Assembly (NCBI GenBank): GCA_003415625.1
Contig: PYIU01000002.1
Span: 248,001 to 312,000, forward strand
DNA from: Aquanectria penicillioides
Taxonomy: Eukaryota > Ascomycota > Sordariomycetes > Hypocreales > Nectriaceae
Reading direction: 5' to 3'
DNA length: 64,000 nucleotides
Shown here piece after piece: positions 24,854 to 35,534 of the stretch. A program made the translations under genes and the position numbers. Under the pieces are notes generated by a model, which was not told the origin of the DNA, searched no databases, and saw only the letters and a program-made list of their open reading frames with translations. Within the stretch, counting starts at the first letter, position 1; every line of letters begins with the position of its first letter.

Positions 24854-25242
24854 GATGGCTGAAGGATTATTCGAGTTGTTTGAATGTTCCAAAGTAGAAA
24901 TTAAGACTTTGATGGATGTAGACTCAACTGTATACTCTACGAGCTTTATAGCTATACAAGACTGGGCTTGAGGCAGTTGCCGGACTTAGCGACTTTACAG
25001 CCGACTGTGGGCCTGGGAACGATGTCAGCTATCATCACTATTTGTGGTTAGACTGAGGCACGTCTGGCTATCATAACATGACGTAGATTCGGTTTCCGGA
25101 TCATTTCTTACGCGATTCTTTCAGGCAGAGTGTAGACGCGAAATCACTGCATGACCTGGTATGGTCCATGGCTAAATGGAAATTGCATGATCTGAGGTAA
25201 TCCAAATGACGAATATTACAAATCATGGGTGCTGGCTTGACA
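24854..25242. other. Intergenic region
   Basis: Presumed promoter of the SDR gene on the minus strand and 3' end of the bZIP gene. Nothing distinct seen. Confidence 0.4.
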
Positions 25243-26311
25243 CTAAATCTTCACTACCAAAGGATCCTCGCCTCGAAGTTCCCTCCAGTTATTTGCAGCA
25301 GCCATAACATCTGGACATCCTTGCAGCAGGAATCCCCATTTCCTCGCAAACCGCTCGGTGACCTCCCAGCCAGTAATGTCCCAAGGATCCGACCAGGACA
25401 CAAGGCCGGGATCGCCATCGCTAGGATCTTTTGAATTCGATATTTCACCAGCCATTGCCTTCTCCTTTTCTATACCAGCCGACACCGCCTGGGCATCAGG
25501 GAAGCTGATCTCGGGCATATCAGGGCCCCATTGTATCCCCGGCTCATCGTCTCCCCCGCCGCGACAGAGACTGCCAAGTGCCCCGCCAACCAGATCCAGC
25601 ATAAAATCATCCTCGTCAAAACGATATTCATGAAGCGCCAATATGAGATTGTCTCGTAGCCGTGGAGAGGGAAAGAGATCGATCCATCCAGGGTGTGGAA
25701 CCTGCTCCTGGACCTGGGTTGGCATGAGGGACTGTGGCAGAGCTTCTTCAACCGTCGTTCCCGGAGCAGGCCATGATAGCGTCTCCGTGGGGGAGGGGAG
25801 AGTAAAGACCCGGCGGACGTAGCAGAATCGCGAGGTTGGGAGGGGAATGGAGGATATGATAAAGTAGTTTGTTAGAACGGCGCGGGAAACGTTGAAGGAA
25901 ATGACGTGTAGAAGCTGCGAGTCTCGTGTCAAAGGGAAATACACGTTGGTGAACTGGCCGGCCACCGAGCAACGGGACGTATCCGGAATTGCTCCAGGAG
26001 GTTGGCCAGAATACGAGGAAATCTGGCTTGCGGACCCTCTAGGATCCTCTCGAGCTTCGTTGAGCCTCTGTCGTCGTCCTGGTGACCCGTCAGCAGGAAG
26101 GCCGAGAATGGCATCTAACCCAGAACTTACGTGCTGCTCTCTGGTTGATTCTATTCTGCCGCTTTCTTCTCTCCTTTGCGTCAGCTACGTCGACCCATTC
26201 ATCGGCCTCGCCACGAATCTGCAACAAGACGTTAGCCTGCTTTCGGGCTGTACGCGCCATACCCACCTCGTCGTGCAGAGGTACCAGTCGAAAGGTCTGA
26301 AATGAGGACAT
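25243..26311 (-). CDS. bZIP transcription factor with DUF3425 domain
   Basis: Exons 26311-26267, 26218-26131 and 26078-25243 give about 322 aa. The basic region AKERRKRQNRINQRAARRRQ (N-x2-A..R pattern) spans the second intron (52 nt). The C-terminal half has VPHPGWIDLFPSPRLRDNLI, the signature of DUF3425, which usually follows a degenerate bZIP in fungal regulators. The first intron (48 nt) is a multiple of three and its retention would also leave an open frame, so the exact N-terminus is uncertain. Nuclear regulator; the neighbouring SDR, methyltransferase and hydratase genes are natural candidate targets (inference). Confidence 0.87.
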
Positions 26312-26701
26312 GATCTAGATGCTATCCTAGTCAGTAATGCCTCCACTCTGTTGATGAGAGCAAAGGCGATGTCGAAGCAGTTTGAGGTGCAGCAGTTGAA
26401 TTATAACGCTGACGAGCTTTGCATCAATCGGGAAATGTGGACACAGTGGAGTCCTGCAGCTGACAAAACTAAACCTATTCAGGACTGGCTCTTGTGTCAC
26501 CATGGGGAGCATCGTGTAAGTGCCGTGAGTTGAGTCCGTGATTTAACTTGCTGACAGGAAACTACTGGATATGGTCGCGATAGACTCAAGGATGTGAAAG
26601 GAAATACAATTTAATATTTCGCCATGATCTTATGCATATAAAACACCGAGTCGTTGGTAACATGAACTGCCTTCTCCATCAATCCGCTATCAACCAAAAG
26701 C
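26312..26701. promoter_or_regulatory. Divergent promoter, bZIP / SDR
   Basis: 390 bp between two divergent start codons. A CATATAAAA stretch at about 26634-26642 could be the TATA box of the SDR gene, roughly 60 bp upstream of its ATG. No further elements recognised. Confidence 0.45.
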
Positions 26702-27748
26702 ATGGCGTCTGTCCTCTGGGGTTTCCTCCGAAATCGCTTCTCAGCACCAAGTTTAGAATCACTTGAGAATGGCTCCATCTTGAGCAAAACCGTCCTTGTC
26801 ACTGGCTCCAGTGGCGGCCTCGGCCTTGAAGCTGCTCGTCACTATGTTCGCTTGGGAGCTAAGCGCGTAATCCTAGGGGTCCGGTCCCAGTCCAAGGGCG
26901 ATGAGGCAAAACGCAACATATGCTCCAGCTTCACACCGGGCCAACTGGAATGCTGCAAAATCGACGTCTGGCTGATTGACCTCTCGTCTTTTGTGTCTGT
27001 GCAAGCATTCGGCCAAAAAGTCATGAAGGAACTCAAAACACTCGACATTGCTGTTCTCAATGCTGCCGTGTGCAAGAATACTTACAGCGTCACTCCGGAC
27101 GGCTGGGAAGAGTCGCTCCAGGTCAATATGCTGTCAACGGTGCTACTGGCACTCTTAATTCTACCCAAAATGAGAGACTCGTCGCTGCCCAATTGGAAAC
27201 CTCGCCTAAGCATTGTTGCATCCAGAGCCCATGCGGCTGTGCCAGAGGGAGCACCGTGGCAGGAAGCCCCAAACATGCTTGCAGGGTTGAATCAGGGAAA
27301 GAATTTTGGCAAGCTTCGTGACCGATACGGCGTCTCCAAGCTGCTAGTCGTGTACGCTGCCAGGGAGATTGCAAAACTCGCCACTCTGCCAGATGGCAGA
27401 CCCGAAGTTGTGGTCAACTACCTGTGCCCCGGAGCCTGCAAGTCAGATTTGTCCCGCGACTGGCAGAGCTTGTCAGCGAGGATGTTGCTTTTCTTCATAC
27501 AGGTGACAATTTGCAAGACAACTGAAGAGGGATCGAGGACGCTCGTGTATGCAAGCGTCTTGGGGGATGAAGGTCATGGGCTTTGGATCCACAACGACAG
27601 GATTGAAGAGTGAGTTCTCCAGGGTTTTTATTTCGTCACTGACACTTGTAATAGTCCTGCACAGCTGGTGCTCAATTCTACTGGACAGCGCTTGCAACAA
27701 AAGATGTGGGCAGAGACTTTGGAGGTGCTGGCGCCATATTCAAAGTAA
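26702..27748 (+). CDS. Short-chain dehydrogenase/reductase
   Basis: Exons 26702-27609 and 27655-27748 give 333 aa. Intron 27610-27654 (45 nt, donor GTGAGT) removes a stop just after the donor and adds a normal C-terminus (PAQLVLNSTGQ ... VLAPYSK). Cofactor loop TGSSGGLGLEAAR; LDIAVLNAAV (usual NAG is NAA); SIVASRAH; catalytic YGVSK. Likely an NAD(P)H-dependent reductase of the fungal retinol-dehydrogenase-like group found in secondary-metabolism clusters (family knowledge). Substrate unknown. Confidence 0.9.
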
Positions 27749-28436
27749 TATCCTGTTGCGTCAAGTTTCTGTTCTGAGGCGAGAAATTCACAGAGAGAAA
27801 TATTGGAGTGTGGATACGGTCTTTCAGATTTCATTTCTCCTTCCTTCAATATATGTAAACTAGACACATGAGAAAATCAGTTCCCTAACTATGCAGTAAA
27901 ATAAGCTTGCATTCGACCCGTGCACGGCCGGTGCCGATCTTTATCGTGCATCTAATAACTCTAGGATAATTCTCCTTCATCGGACATAGTACGAGAGGAT
28001 TAGATAACAATATCCTAGCTTCGCCGCAATATACCACAGAACTTTTCTAGGATATAACACACCCTTGTCATTCCTATGCATCCCCACTATTCCTGCTATT
28101 CAACCAACACGCAATACAATACAGGAGCATAACAATCTCTCTAACGTTTACTTTTGAGCGTATTAGACAGTAAGTATGCTGGAATCGCTCGGAAAATGCG
28201 CCAAAGTGAAACGCGGAAGGATAAGTGATTGCGGTACGCCAGGTGTCGATGGCTAGTAACTAACGGTTATACAGAATAAATATTTGGTATGATCCGACGC
28301 AACACGCGATACGGCCTGGATGCTATTGGCCCACGCAGTGAGAACAAGGGATGCGGTATTAAAACGGACTCGACAGATCAAGTTGGTTGTTTGTCACAAC
28401 AACCCCGCGTTAGACACGCGATTTATTGAGGCAAGA
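27749..28436. other. Intergenic region upstream of methyltransferase
   Basis: 688 bp, AT-richer between 27830 and 28150. No open frame or repeat of note. Presumed 3' end of the SDR and promoter of the methyltransferase. Confidence 0.4.
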
Positions 28437-29779
28437 TGGCAACAACCGACCCGAATGCGATCGCAGCTCCCGATGATTATGTGAGAAGACATGTATTAAG
28501 CTCAGATCAAGGCTAATGTTAGGTTAGCTTGCTGATGATCAGGATTCCTCGCTTGGACAGGTAGTGGCCGTCATCAAACAACGCATAGGCACTGACCGTT
28601 CTAGGACGTGTCATCGTCGACTGAAAGCCTCAGAAGCTCTATTCTTGACTACCGGCATGAAAATGGGAGGACGTATCATCGATACAAGGATGGAAGTAGG
28701 TAGAGACGATAATTTCCTGTGGGCATGCTAATCATATAGAGTACAATCTGCCCAACGACAATGAAGAAAATGAGCGACTAGGTATGATGCTCTCGGTAAA
28801 TGAGACTCTGCTTACCAGGTCCAGATCTACAACATAACATGTTCCTTCTAAGTTTCGACAATATGCTAGGACTTTCGCCCCCGAACCTCCCTGGTTCCAA
28901 GGTGAAACGGGTCCTCGACGTCGGGACAGGCACGGGCATTTGGGCGGTTGACTTTGGAGATGAGCATCCCGAGACTGAAGTAGGAATTTCCTTCGCTTCA
29001 AGATAATGACTGACTATAAACTAGATTGTTGGCGTCGATCTTTCGCCTATTCAACCAAGCTTGTGAGTCTGGTCCGCCTTGGCCATTCAAGCTAACAGCA
29101 CCAGTGTTCCTCCAAATGTCCGATTCATCATTGACGATATCGATGAGGATTGGGATTACTCTGAGCCGTTTGACTACATTCACAGTAGAATGATGAACTT
29201 TAGCATCGAGAATTGGACGGAATACGTGAGAAAGATTTTCCAGTAAGTTTTTCCCTACATTTTAATGCCAGGCTAATCTGCCAGGAATGTTGCGCCGGGT
29301 GGCTACGTCGAGCTGCAGGAAATGGACGGCTTCTATCTCTCTGATGACGGCACTCTTACCGAAGACAGTGCTCTTTCCAAATGGTGCAGGCTCGTCGGTG
29401 AGGCCGCCGTCAAACTGGGCCGCCCATTCCAACCCACGCAAACTCTCGGCGGCATCTTGACCGAGGTTGGATTCACCGACGTGGTGGTAGAGTATGTGAA
29501 ATGGCCGACAAACTGCTGGGCCAAGGACAAGAAATACAAGGAACTGGGGGCTTGGAATAACGAGAACGCAACCCTTGTGCTGGAATCCGTCACCCTGGCG
29601 CCATTCACGAGAGCTCTGGGCTGGACCACGGAGGAGGTGACTGTTTTTCTGGTCGATGTGAGAGAGGAGCTGAGCGACCCGACGATTCATGCGTATTCGC
29701 GAATGTATGTGCCCTCGTCTAATATCGGCCAGTGCTAACGGATGATAGCTGCTCGGTGTACGGGAAGAAGTCTGAATAG
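28437..29779 (+). CDS. LaeA-like SAM-dependent methyltransferase
   Basis: Nine exons join in frame to 332 aa: 28437-28481, 28528-28560, 28605-28695, 28740-28781, 28819-28979, 29025-29062, 29105-29242, 29285-29704 and 29749-29779. The N-terminal pattern (DQDSSLG, then SSTESLRSSILDYRHENGR, YNLPNDNEENERL) and the core RVLDVGTGTGIWAVDF, VGVDLSPIQPSFVPPNVRF, PFDYIHSRMM and NVAPGGYVELQE are hallmarks of the LaeA/UMTA-like family. Members methylate small molecules or, as LaeA itself, act as global regulators of secondary metabolism. Which applies here is open. Several exons are tiny (31-45 nt), so automated gene calling could easily miss the N-terminus. It is convergent with the hydratase gene. Confidence 0.9.
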
Positions 29780-29877
29780 GAGGGTAGGGATGAGGTGATG
29801 CAGCATTCTAAATATCTCAGTGTGTTTGATCTTACAATAGCAAATACCGCTCATGGTATGAATTCCTCTTGACTCAA

Positions 29878-30708
29878 TCAGAGCTTTGCCTTTTCAAACG
29901 ACCCATGTCGTCCAGCCCCGCCACTAAATCTTGCAGCACCGCCAACGCTCTCCGTGTTGATGACCTTGACGCCCTCTTCAAACTCGTTTCGCAGCGCATC
30001 TTCAAACGACGAGGCGCCGTAGGCTGCGTAATAGCAGCTGGCTCGGTCCGTGTTCATGCAGGCTTGCGGAAACGCCAGCAATTGTCTTGCAATCTTGGTG
30101 GCCTCCGCAGCGGCCTGGCCCTTTGGGACCACGCGATTCGCAAGGCCCATCTGGAGAGCCTCCTGCGCCGAAACAGGCCGGCCAGTCAATATCATGTCCA
30201 GGGCTCTTCCAAGACCGACAATGGCCTGGAGTCGGACTGTGCCGCCGTCGATGAGGGGCACTCCCCACCGGCGGCAGAAAACACCAAATACGGCATCCTC
30301 GTCGGCGACGCGAATGTCGCCCAGCAGCGAGAGCTCCAGTCCGCCGGCAACGGCGTAGCCCGACACGGCGCTGATGACGGGTTTCTTCAGCTGCATCCTC
30401 GACGGCCCCATGGGGCCCAGGTTGTGGCCGTCAACGCCGCGGCTGGCATCGATGGCCGGGCCCTCGTATTGTTCGCTGTTCGGGTCTGATTAGGCCAGCT
30501 GGTGCAGGTCAAAGCCAGCGCAGAATGTGTCGTGGGCACCGTGAAAGACGCACACTTTTTGGGTCGGGTCGTTTTCAAAATCCAAGAAGGCTTCAGCGAG
30601 CCTCTTCGCCGTAGGGCTGTCTACTGCATTTTTGCGATGGGGGCGGTTGATTGTGATTGTGGAGATGCCGTCGGGCGTTTTTGAAAGGCGCACTGGTTGC
30701 GACGCCAT
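29878..30708 (-). pseudogene. Enoyl-CoA hydratase/isomerase with in-frame TAA stop
   Basis: One frame spans 30708-29878 (276 codons) but holds a TAA at 30492-30490, after residue 72 (..FDLHQLA). Sequence on both sides is a normal crotonase: TITINRPHRKNAVD, FCAGFDL (oxyanion hole), then KKPVISAVSGYAVAGGLELSLLGD, FGVFCRRWGVPLIDGGTVRL and LGRALDMILTGRP. The C-terminus AKL is a peroxisomal PTS1 signal. An intron removing the stop would also remove the conserved FCAGFDL region, so splicing is an unlikely rescue. It is a nonsense mutation, a sequencing error, or programmed readthrough; the first is the simplest. If functional it would act in peroxisomal beta-oxidation-type reactions. Confidence 0.8.
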
Positions 30709-31427
30709 GGATACGGGGCTGAATTGAACATCGCAATCTCGATAACTAATGCCAATGCCAGGCGAGCTGCAATTGTATCATCAGGTTGCCTCCCAAGCTT
30801 GTGAGACAGCCGAGGCTCGGTGAGCGCCGTTGAGGGGCCATCATATTTGCTTATTCCCACGCTGACCGTGAGCGACACCGAAGCCTCTGTTTAGCGAGTC
30901 TCTCTAATAAGTAGACGCGTCTGCAGAGAATTCACGGCATCTGGCCAATGAGGATACCACTGGCAATTGTAACCACCCGCTGGTCCGTACCGTACCATAC
31001 GTCCGATGATGCTGCTCTTGCATGGAAGGACTTTAATCTTGCTCTCGCAGGCGGGATGGTTTTGCCAATTGCACAAAACCCGATGAGTAGAATTCGAGCT
31101 GGTGATGCAGTTCACGGAATACGGATGACCACAAAGCCGTGCCAAATGTCCCGTCATGTCCCAGTGCCACAGCCTAATCGATCCATCCCCGCATAGAGCA
31201 TAGATCCACTCCGCGTCCATCCGCGATGGCGGCGTTGATAAGCTCCCCGTGCAGTACTTTGTTTGTCTGACCCCGCATCGGCTGTGTTCGGCAACTTGAG
31301 CCGGCTGCATGGAGACCTCATTGCATCCCTTTCCCTTGGCATATCAACCAGCGGCGGCCCTTTGAACGCACAGTCTTCTCCACTCAATAGACCTGGTTGC
31401 GCTCCCAATGCGGGTGTCGTTTTTGTA
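30709..31427. other. Intergenic region with a WD40-like remnant
   Basis: 719 bp between divergent genes. Holds a minus-strand open frame at 30891-31310 described separately, and the promoter of the Zn2Cys6 gene. Confidence 0.4.
30891..31310 (-). pseudogene. Possible WD40-repeat remnant
   Basis: A 139-codon frame contains WIYALCGDGSIRLWHWDMTG followed by HLARLCGHPYSVNCI, which reads like one WD40 blade (GDGSIRLW..TG....GH...V). The rest shows no further blades and ends are not gene-like. It may be a leftover of a larger WD-repeat gene or chance similarity. Its frame start is not a clear gene start. Confidence 0.3.
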
Positions 31428-33597
31428 ATGAGTGAGCCACCATCAAAGCGCATCCGGCTCGCTTGCAAAAACTGCAGGTAAAATTCTGTCCGGAGCTGGC
31501 CCAGCAACCACGATGCTGACTGCTGCGCAGACGAAAGAAGACGCGGTGCCCTGGGCAGCGCCCAGTCTGTGCCTTTTGTGCCAGACTTCACCAGCCTTGC
31601 CACTATGATGATGATTGGTACTCAAACGCTGGCCCGGGCTCGGGCTCGACGGCATCAACCCCGAGTTCCGGAGAGCAAAAGGTGACTTTGGTAGATCTGT
31701 CCTGTCAACGTGTACTCATCGCCAACAGGGCTTTCATCTCCCCTCCAAAGTCACCATCGAGTCTCAGATGAGCCCGATGCGATATCCAGCCTTCAGGTAT
31801 GTGTCTCGACCCCATGTTTTGCAGGCACTAAGTGGCCAGAGGCGGCATCTCGTCGACTCTCTTCGACCCCGATACGGCAATCCCTTCAATCGACTCGCCT
31901 TCGATTGGCCCCCAGGAGCCGCCCTCTTACCGGGGCAAATTCTCCTCTCTCCCCAGCGAGGCCATCGTCACCTCGCTGATAGACACGTACTTCAAGCACT
32001 GTCACTGCCAGCCGTACTGCTATTTCCTGGAGGAAAGCTTTCGTCGCCGGTTTGCCGAAAACGCCCTTCCGGACTGGCTCTTGCTCCCCTTCATCGCAAC
32101 CGCGCTGGCGTTTTCCAACGAGGCGTGCTATGAAAATGAGCACACCCAGGCCGCCATTGACTATTCTGTAGTAGCGTGGAAGTACATCTCCAGCCAGGTG
32201 TTCCAAAAAGACGACTTCCTGACAGTCATGGTGGTTCAAGCAGTTAGCATGCTTTCCATCATTGACTTTGCGTGTAGGTCTGGTCCTCTCCAGGAAGCAC
32301 ACACGCTGACAACTATATAGCGGGGAGATATGAACAGGGCTGGGTCAAGATTGGTCTGTCAGTCCGGTTTGCCCAAGCTCTGGACCTCTTTGCGGAGCCA
32401 GACTCTTCCCTGCCTCGGTGGCAACAGGAGGAGCGGCGAAGGACCTTTTGGTCGGTGTACTTACTTGACCGACTCGTCTCGTGCAGTCCGGAGCGCACGC
32501 CGACAATTCAAGACATTGACTGCACCGTGCAGCTTCCCGTAGACCCGATTGATCTCGCTGGCAGCTGTCTCATCGGCGAGAGAATAACGCTCACGCAACT
32601 CATCCGCGACCCCGAAAACCTCAAAGACGTTGGATACTCTGGTTTTCTATGTCTCGTGGCCTCTATTCTCGGCAGAGTCCAAAGGTATTGCCTGCGCCAG
32701 CTGGATGCTGCCGAGTCGTCTCTGCCGTGGAATTCTCGAAGCGAGTTTGCATCCATCAATGACATCCTTCTGATGTTTGAAGCTTATTCGCCGACATCCA
32801 TGTCCACCTTTGAGATTGTCCTCAGCAAAGAAAGTATGCAGGTCGAATCTGACCTAAACAAAGAGGCTGCTCTGGGATATCTGTGCTCCTCTCACGCCAT
32901 CTACTTCCTATGCCAGTGCATTCTCAACCATCCCGTCTTGATCCGCCGCCGCCTTCAGTCCATCAGAGCGCCCATACCACCGAGCTTTCTACGACACACG
33001 CTAATGAAGAGTCGCGAAAATGCCAAAAACTTGACCAATTTGCTTCATGCCTTACAGCAACGGCGGCTTTGTCTGGGCAGCTTCCTTGGGTACTGCGCCG
33101 TGGTCGCCGGGACCATCCACCGACTATTTGAGTCTGACGACGACCCCAGTGTGCGAGAGTCTGCGAGCAACTTCTACGAATCCTCCCTGGAATTTCTCCG
33201 GCGAGCTCCCGTCCGGTGGAAGCATTTCCCACGCTTGGTAGGTCCTCTACTCATACTCATACTTGGGTGCATAGCTAACGTTGAACAGGCTCAGAGGCTT
33301 GCAAGCTTTGATCCGGAGCCCACAACGACGGCAGCTCTGCTCGACCCCACTGTGTTTACCACGACGGAAACGTATCCCCATGAAGCAGAAGTTTTGTTAT
33401 TGTTAAACTATGGCAGGATGGCCGAAAATAGGCAGTTTCCGGGGACGAGAAAAAGGTCCGAAACGCCATTGCAAGAAGAGGATATCTGCCCTTGCTTGAA
33501 AGGTGAAGGCCCGAGGCATCCCAGTTGCTGGGGAGAGGACTCGCCCACCAGCTTGGAGGATTTTCTCTCCATGGGATTGGAACCGCGAATTGTTTAG
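31428..33597 (+). CDS. Zn2Cys6 transcription factor with Fungal_trans domain; N-terminal join unclear
   Basis: Exon 1 31428-31477 and exon 2 31531-31681 encode a perfect zinc cluster (C13-x2-C16-x6-C23-x6-C30-x2-C33-x6-C40). From about 31832 the frame continues as a long regulatory region: PSEAIVTSLIDTYFKHCHCQPYCYF, then, after an intron ending near 32320, GRYEQGWVKIGLSVRFAQALDLF and RRRTFWSVYLLDRL (PF04082). A last 51-nt intron lies about 33239-33289. The stretch 31682-31831 could not be joined in frame with any normal GT-AG pair I tried; all choices meet a stop or the wrong phase. Either unusual splicing or a frameshift is present. It lies between an enoyl-CoA hydratase and an aldehyde dehydrogenase that are both broken, so the gene may be decaying too. 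Confidence 0.75.
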
Positions 33598-33849
33598 ATG
33601 GTATATTATGCCTGATCCTGTCTGCTACGTGTCTCCTTTCTATCAGTATGGAGTCTCGGTTAGAAAACATCCCTGCCACCAGCGTTAATTTACTATTACA
33701 TTTATTACCACTGAAACAGTTCCAATGCACTACGTTCTCGCAATCGAGTAGATTGTTGTACTTGTTCAAGGTTTTACATCGCAACGTCAACGTTTTGATT
33801 TCTTCCGCTACCAATTCACTGATGAAATACTTCATGTCCAATTTCTATT

Positions 33850-34915
33850 CTATAGCTTTGCATTTAACTTTACGTGCACCGCCTTGCACGTCGTGTACGC
33901 AAGCAAGCCCATCTCTCCAAGCCCATGACCAATTCCAGACTGCTGGTAGCCGCCAAACGGCACGCGGACGTCGGCGTCGTTGCTGCTGTTAATCCATACA
34001 GCTAGGGATGTTAGCAATCTTCCAATTGGCATTAGGGATACTTACTACCTGCTTGTATTCTCCGGGCGAGTGCGTGCGCTTTGGTGATATTCTTGGTGAA
34101 AATTGTGCTTCCGAGGCCAAAAACAGAATTGTTGGCCTTGCGAATCGCTTCGTCTTCCGTCTTGAACTTGCTAACCACGACAAAGGGCCCAAAGACCTCC
34201 TCTTGTGAAATCTTCATATGCTCCTCGACATTCGTAAAGATTATAGGCTCGATGAACAGTCCTCGTGATCCATTGACGTTTGTGCACGCATTCCCTCCGA
34301 GAGCTAGGGTCGCACCCTCTGCCTTTCCGGATTCAACATAGGACAGGATCTTTTCGAAGCCAGCTTCATAATCTCTCGTCCAGTCGGGGTCGAGCCGGTG
34401 AACGAAATCTTGTTAATGTCTGGGTGTTCAGTAATGGCTACCCCAGCCTTGCGACTGAGACCGTTGACGATGTTGACCACGCCGGGGGGGAATCCAGGCT
34501 CTTTAATGAGCTGAGCAAAGGACAGGGCCGAGAGGGGAGTTTGCTCAGCGACTTTCAAGACAACAGTGTTTCCAGCAGCCAAAGCAGGACCCAAATTGTA
34601 CCCAACCATGCTCGGGGGAAAGTTCCATAGGATAATTGCTCCGCAGACACCCAAAGACTCCCGTACTGTGTACGTAAGCTTGTTGGCGTTGTTTGAGAAG
34701 AGCTGGCCGGTGAGCTTGTCGGCCCAGCCGGCGTAGTACCGGTATTTTTTGCCTGCATCAATGTCAGCGTGCGTTGGATCTCGAATCAGACGACTGACCA
34801 TTGTCCCAAGTCTCGATGGAGGCCAGGACATCAGTATGCTGCTCAATCAGCTGGACAAGCCTGGTAAGCAAGTCTTCGCGACATGATGGCTCCGCTGATA
34901 AGGAGATTGAAGCAA
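33850..34915 (-). pseudogene. Aldehyde dehydrogenase pseudogene, catalytic core deleted
   Basis: Clear ALDH pieces occur in order on the minus strand: DLLTRLVQLIEQHTDVLASIETWDNG, GKKYRYYAGWADKL, VCGAIILWNFPPSM, NTVVLKVAEQTPLSA, INKISFTGSTPTGREIMK. After these the sequence jumps at about 34360 to GFEKILSYVESGKAEGATL, then EEVFGPFVVVSKF, VWINSSNDADVRVPFGGYQQSGIG and the C-terminus. About 95 residues that hold the catalytic Glu and Cys (ELGG.. and GQ.C blocks) are absent and the frame shifts at the junction. The N-terminus is also short: nothing recognisable precedes about 34915. Two introns remain recognisable (in the WDNG/GKKY region and before VWINSS). The RIP-affected Copia element begins 360 bp upstream. 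Confidence 0.85.
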
Positions 34916-35270
34916 AGGGTCCGTTGTTGCGAGTGGGAAGGTGACCACACCACCCGTAAATTTAAATTCTTCTCCTCCACCCTGACCAATCTCCGAATGA
35001 CTCAAAGCTTCTATCGGCAGAGCCGCAGCAACATCGGTTACGATCTGTATTCAGAAAGCTTGCAGATGAGATCCACCTGGCCTTCTGGATAAAGACGCCA
35101 ACCGAGAGGCTTTCCAGGCCATGGCTAGCAGCCAATCAGATCATGTTTCCATCCGCACGAATCGCTTGCCCGATACGGACCCAATCCGAAGCCAGCAGCC
35201 CAGAAGCAGTACATACATGCCTGAAGATCGCAAGGCCGTTGTGCGCTAAATGTCATTTACTGGTTCTTTA
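34916..35270. other. Region between ALDH remnant and Copia element
   Basis: About 355 bp. It should hold the lost ALDH N-terminus and promoter, but no ALDH N-terminal motif is readable. Base composition is normal up to the LTR, with no RIP-like skew. Confidence 0.4.
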
Positions 35271-35275
35271 TTTAC

Positions 35276-35534
35276 TGTAAACAATATACAGGCACGCGCA
35301 GGGACGGTCACAGCGGGCGACATGCGCAACGGGTCGGTCTAAATCAATTAGGATTCGTAAGGAACAGCTAGATAGTGGTCGCAAAATGCAATTACCTATT
35401 TATAGTGCAGGGATTCCCTTATAAGAATATGTAGCCTTAAGACCTAGGCCCATAAGGCCCTTAAGGTCGGCTTATGGCCGGCCGCTATATCTATAGCAAT
35501 GACCACCTTTGCCCGGCTGCTATATCCATTAATA
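35276..35534 (-). repeat. 3' LTR of Copia element 1
   Basis: 259 bp, starts TGTAAACAATATACAGG on the plus strand. Nearly free of RIP-like changes in its outer part; AT-shifted towards the inner end. About 75-80% similar to the other LTR by eye, with differences mostly C/T or G/A. The purine tract GGGAG lies just inside it on the minus strand. Confidence 0.92.

Noticed and set aside
29869..30489. 206-codon plus-strand frame
   Set aside because: Antisense to the enoyl-CoA hydratase, whose motifs are unmistakable on the minus strand.
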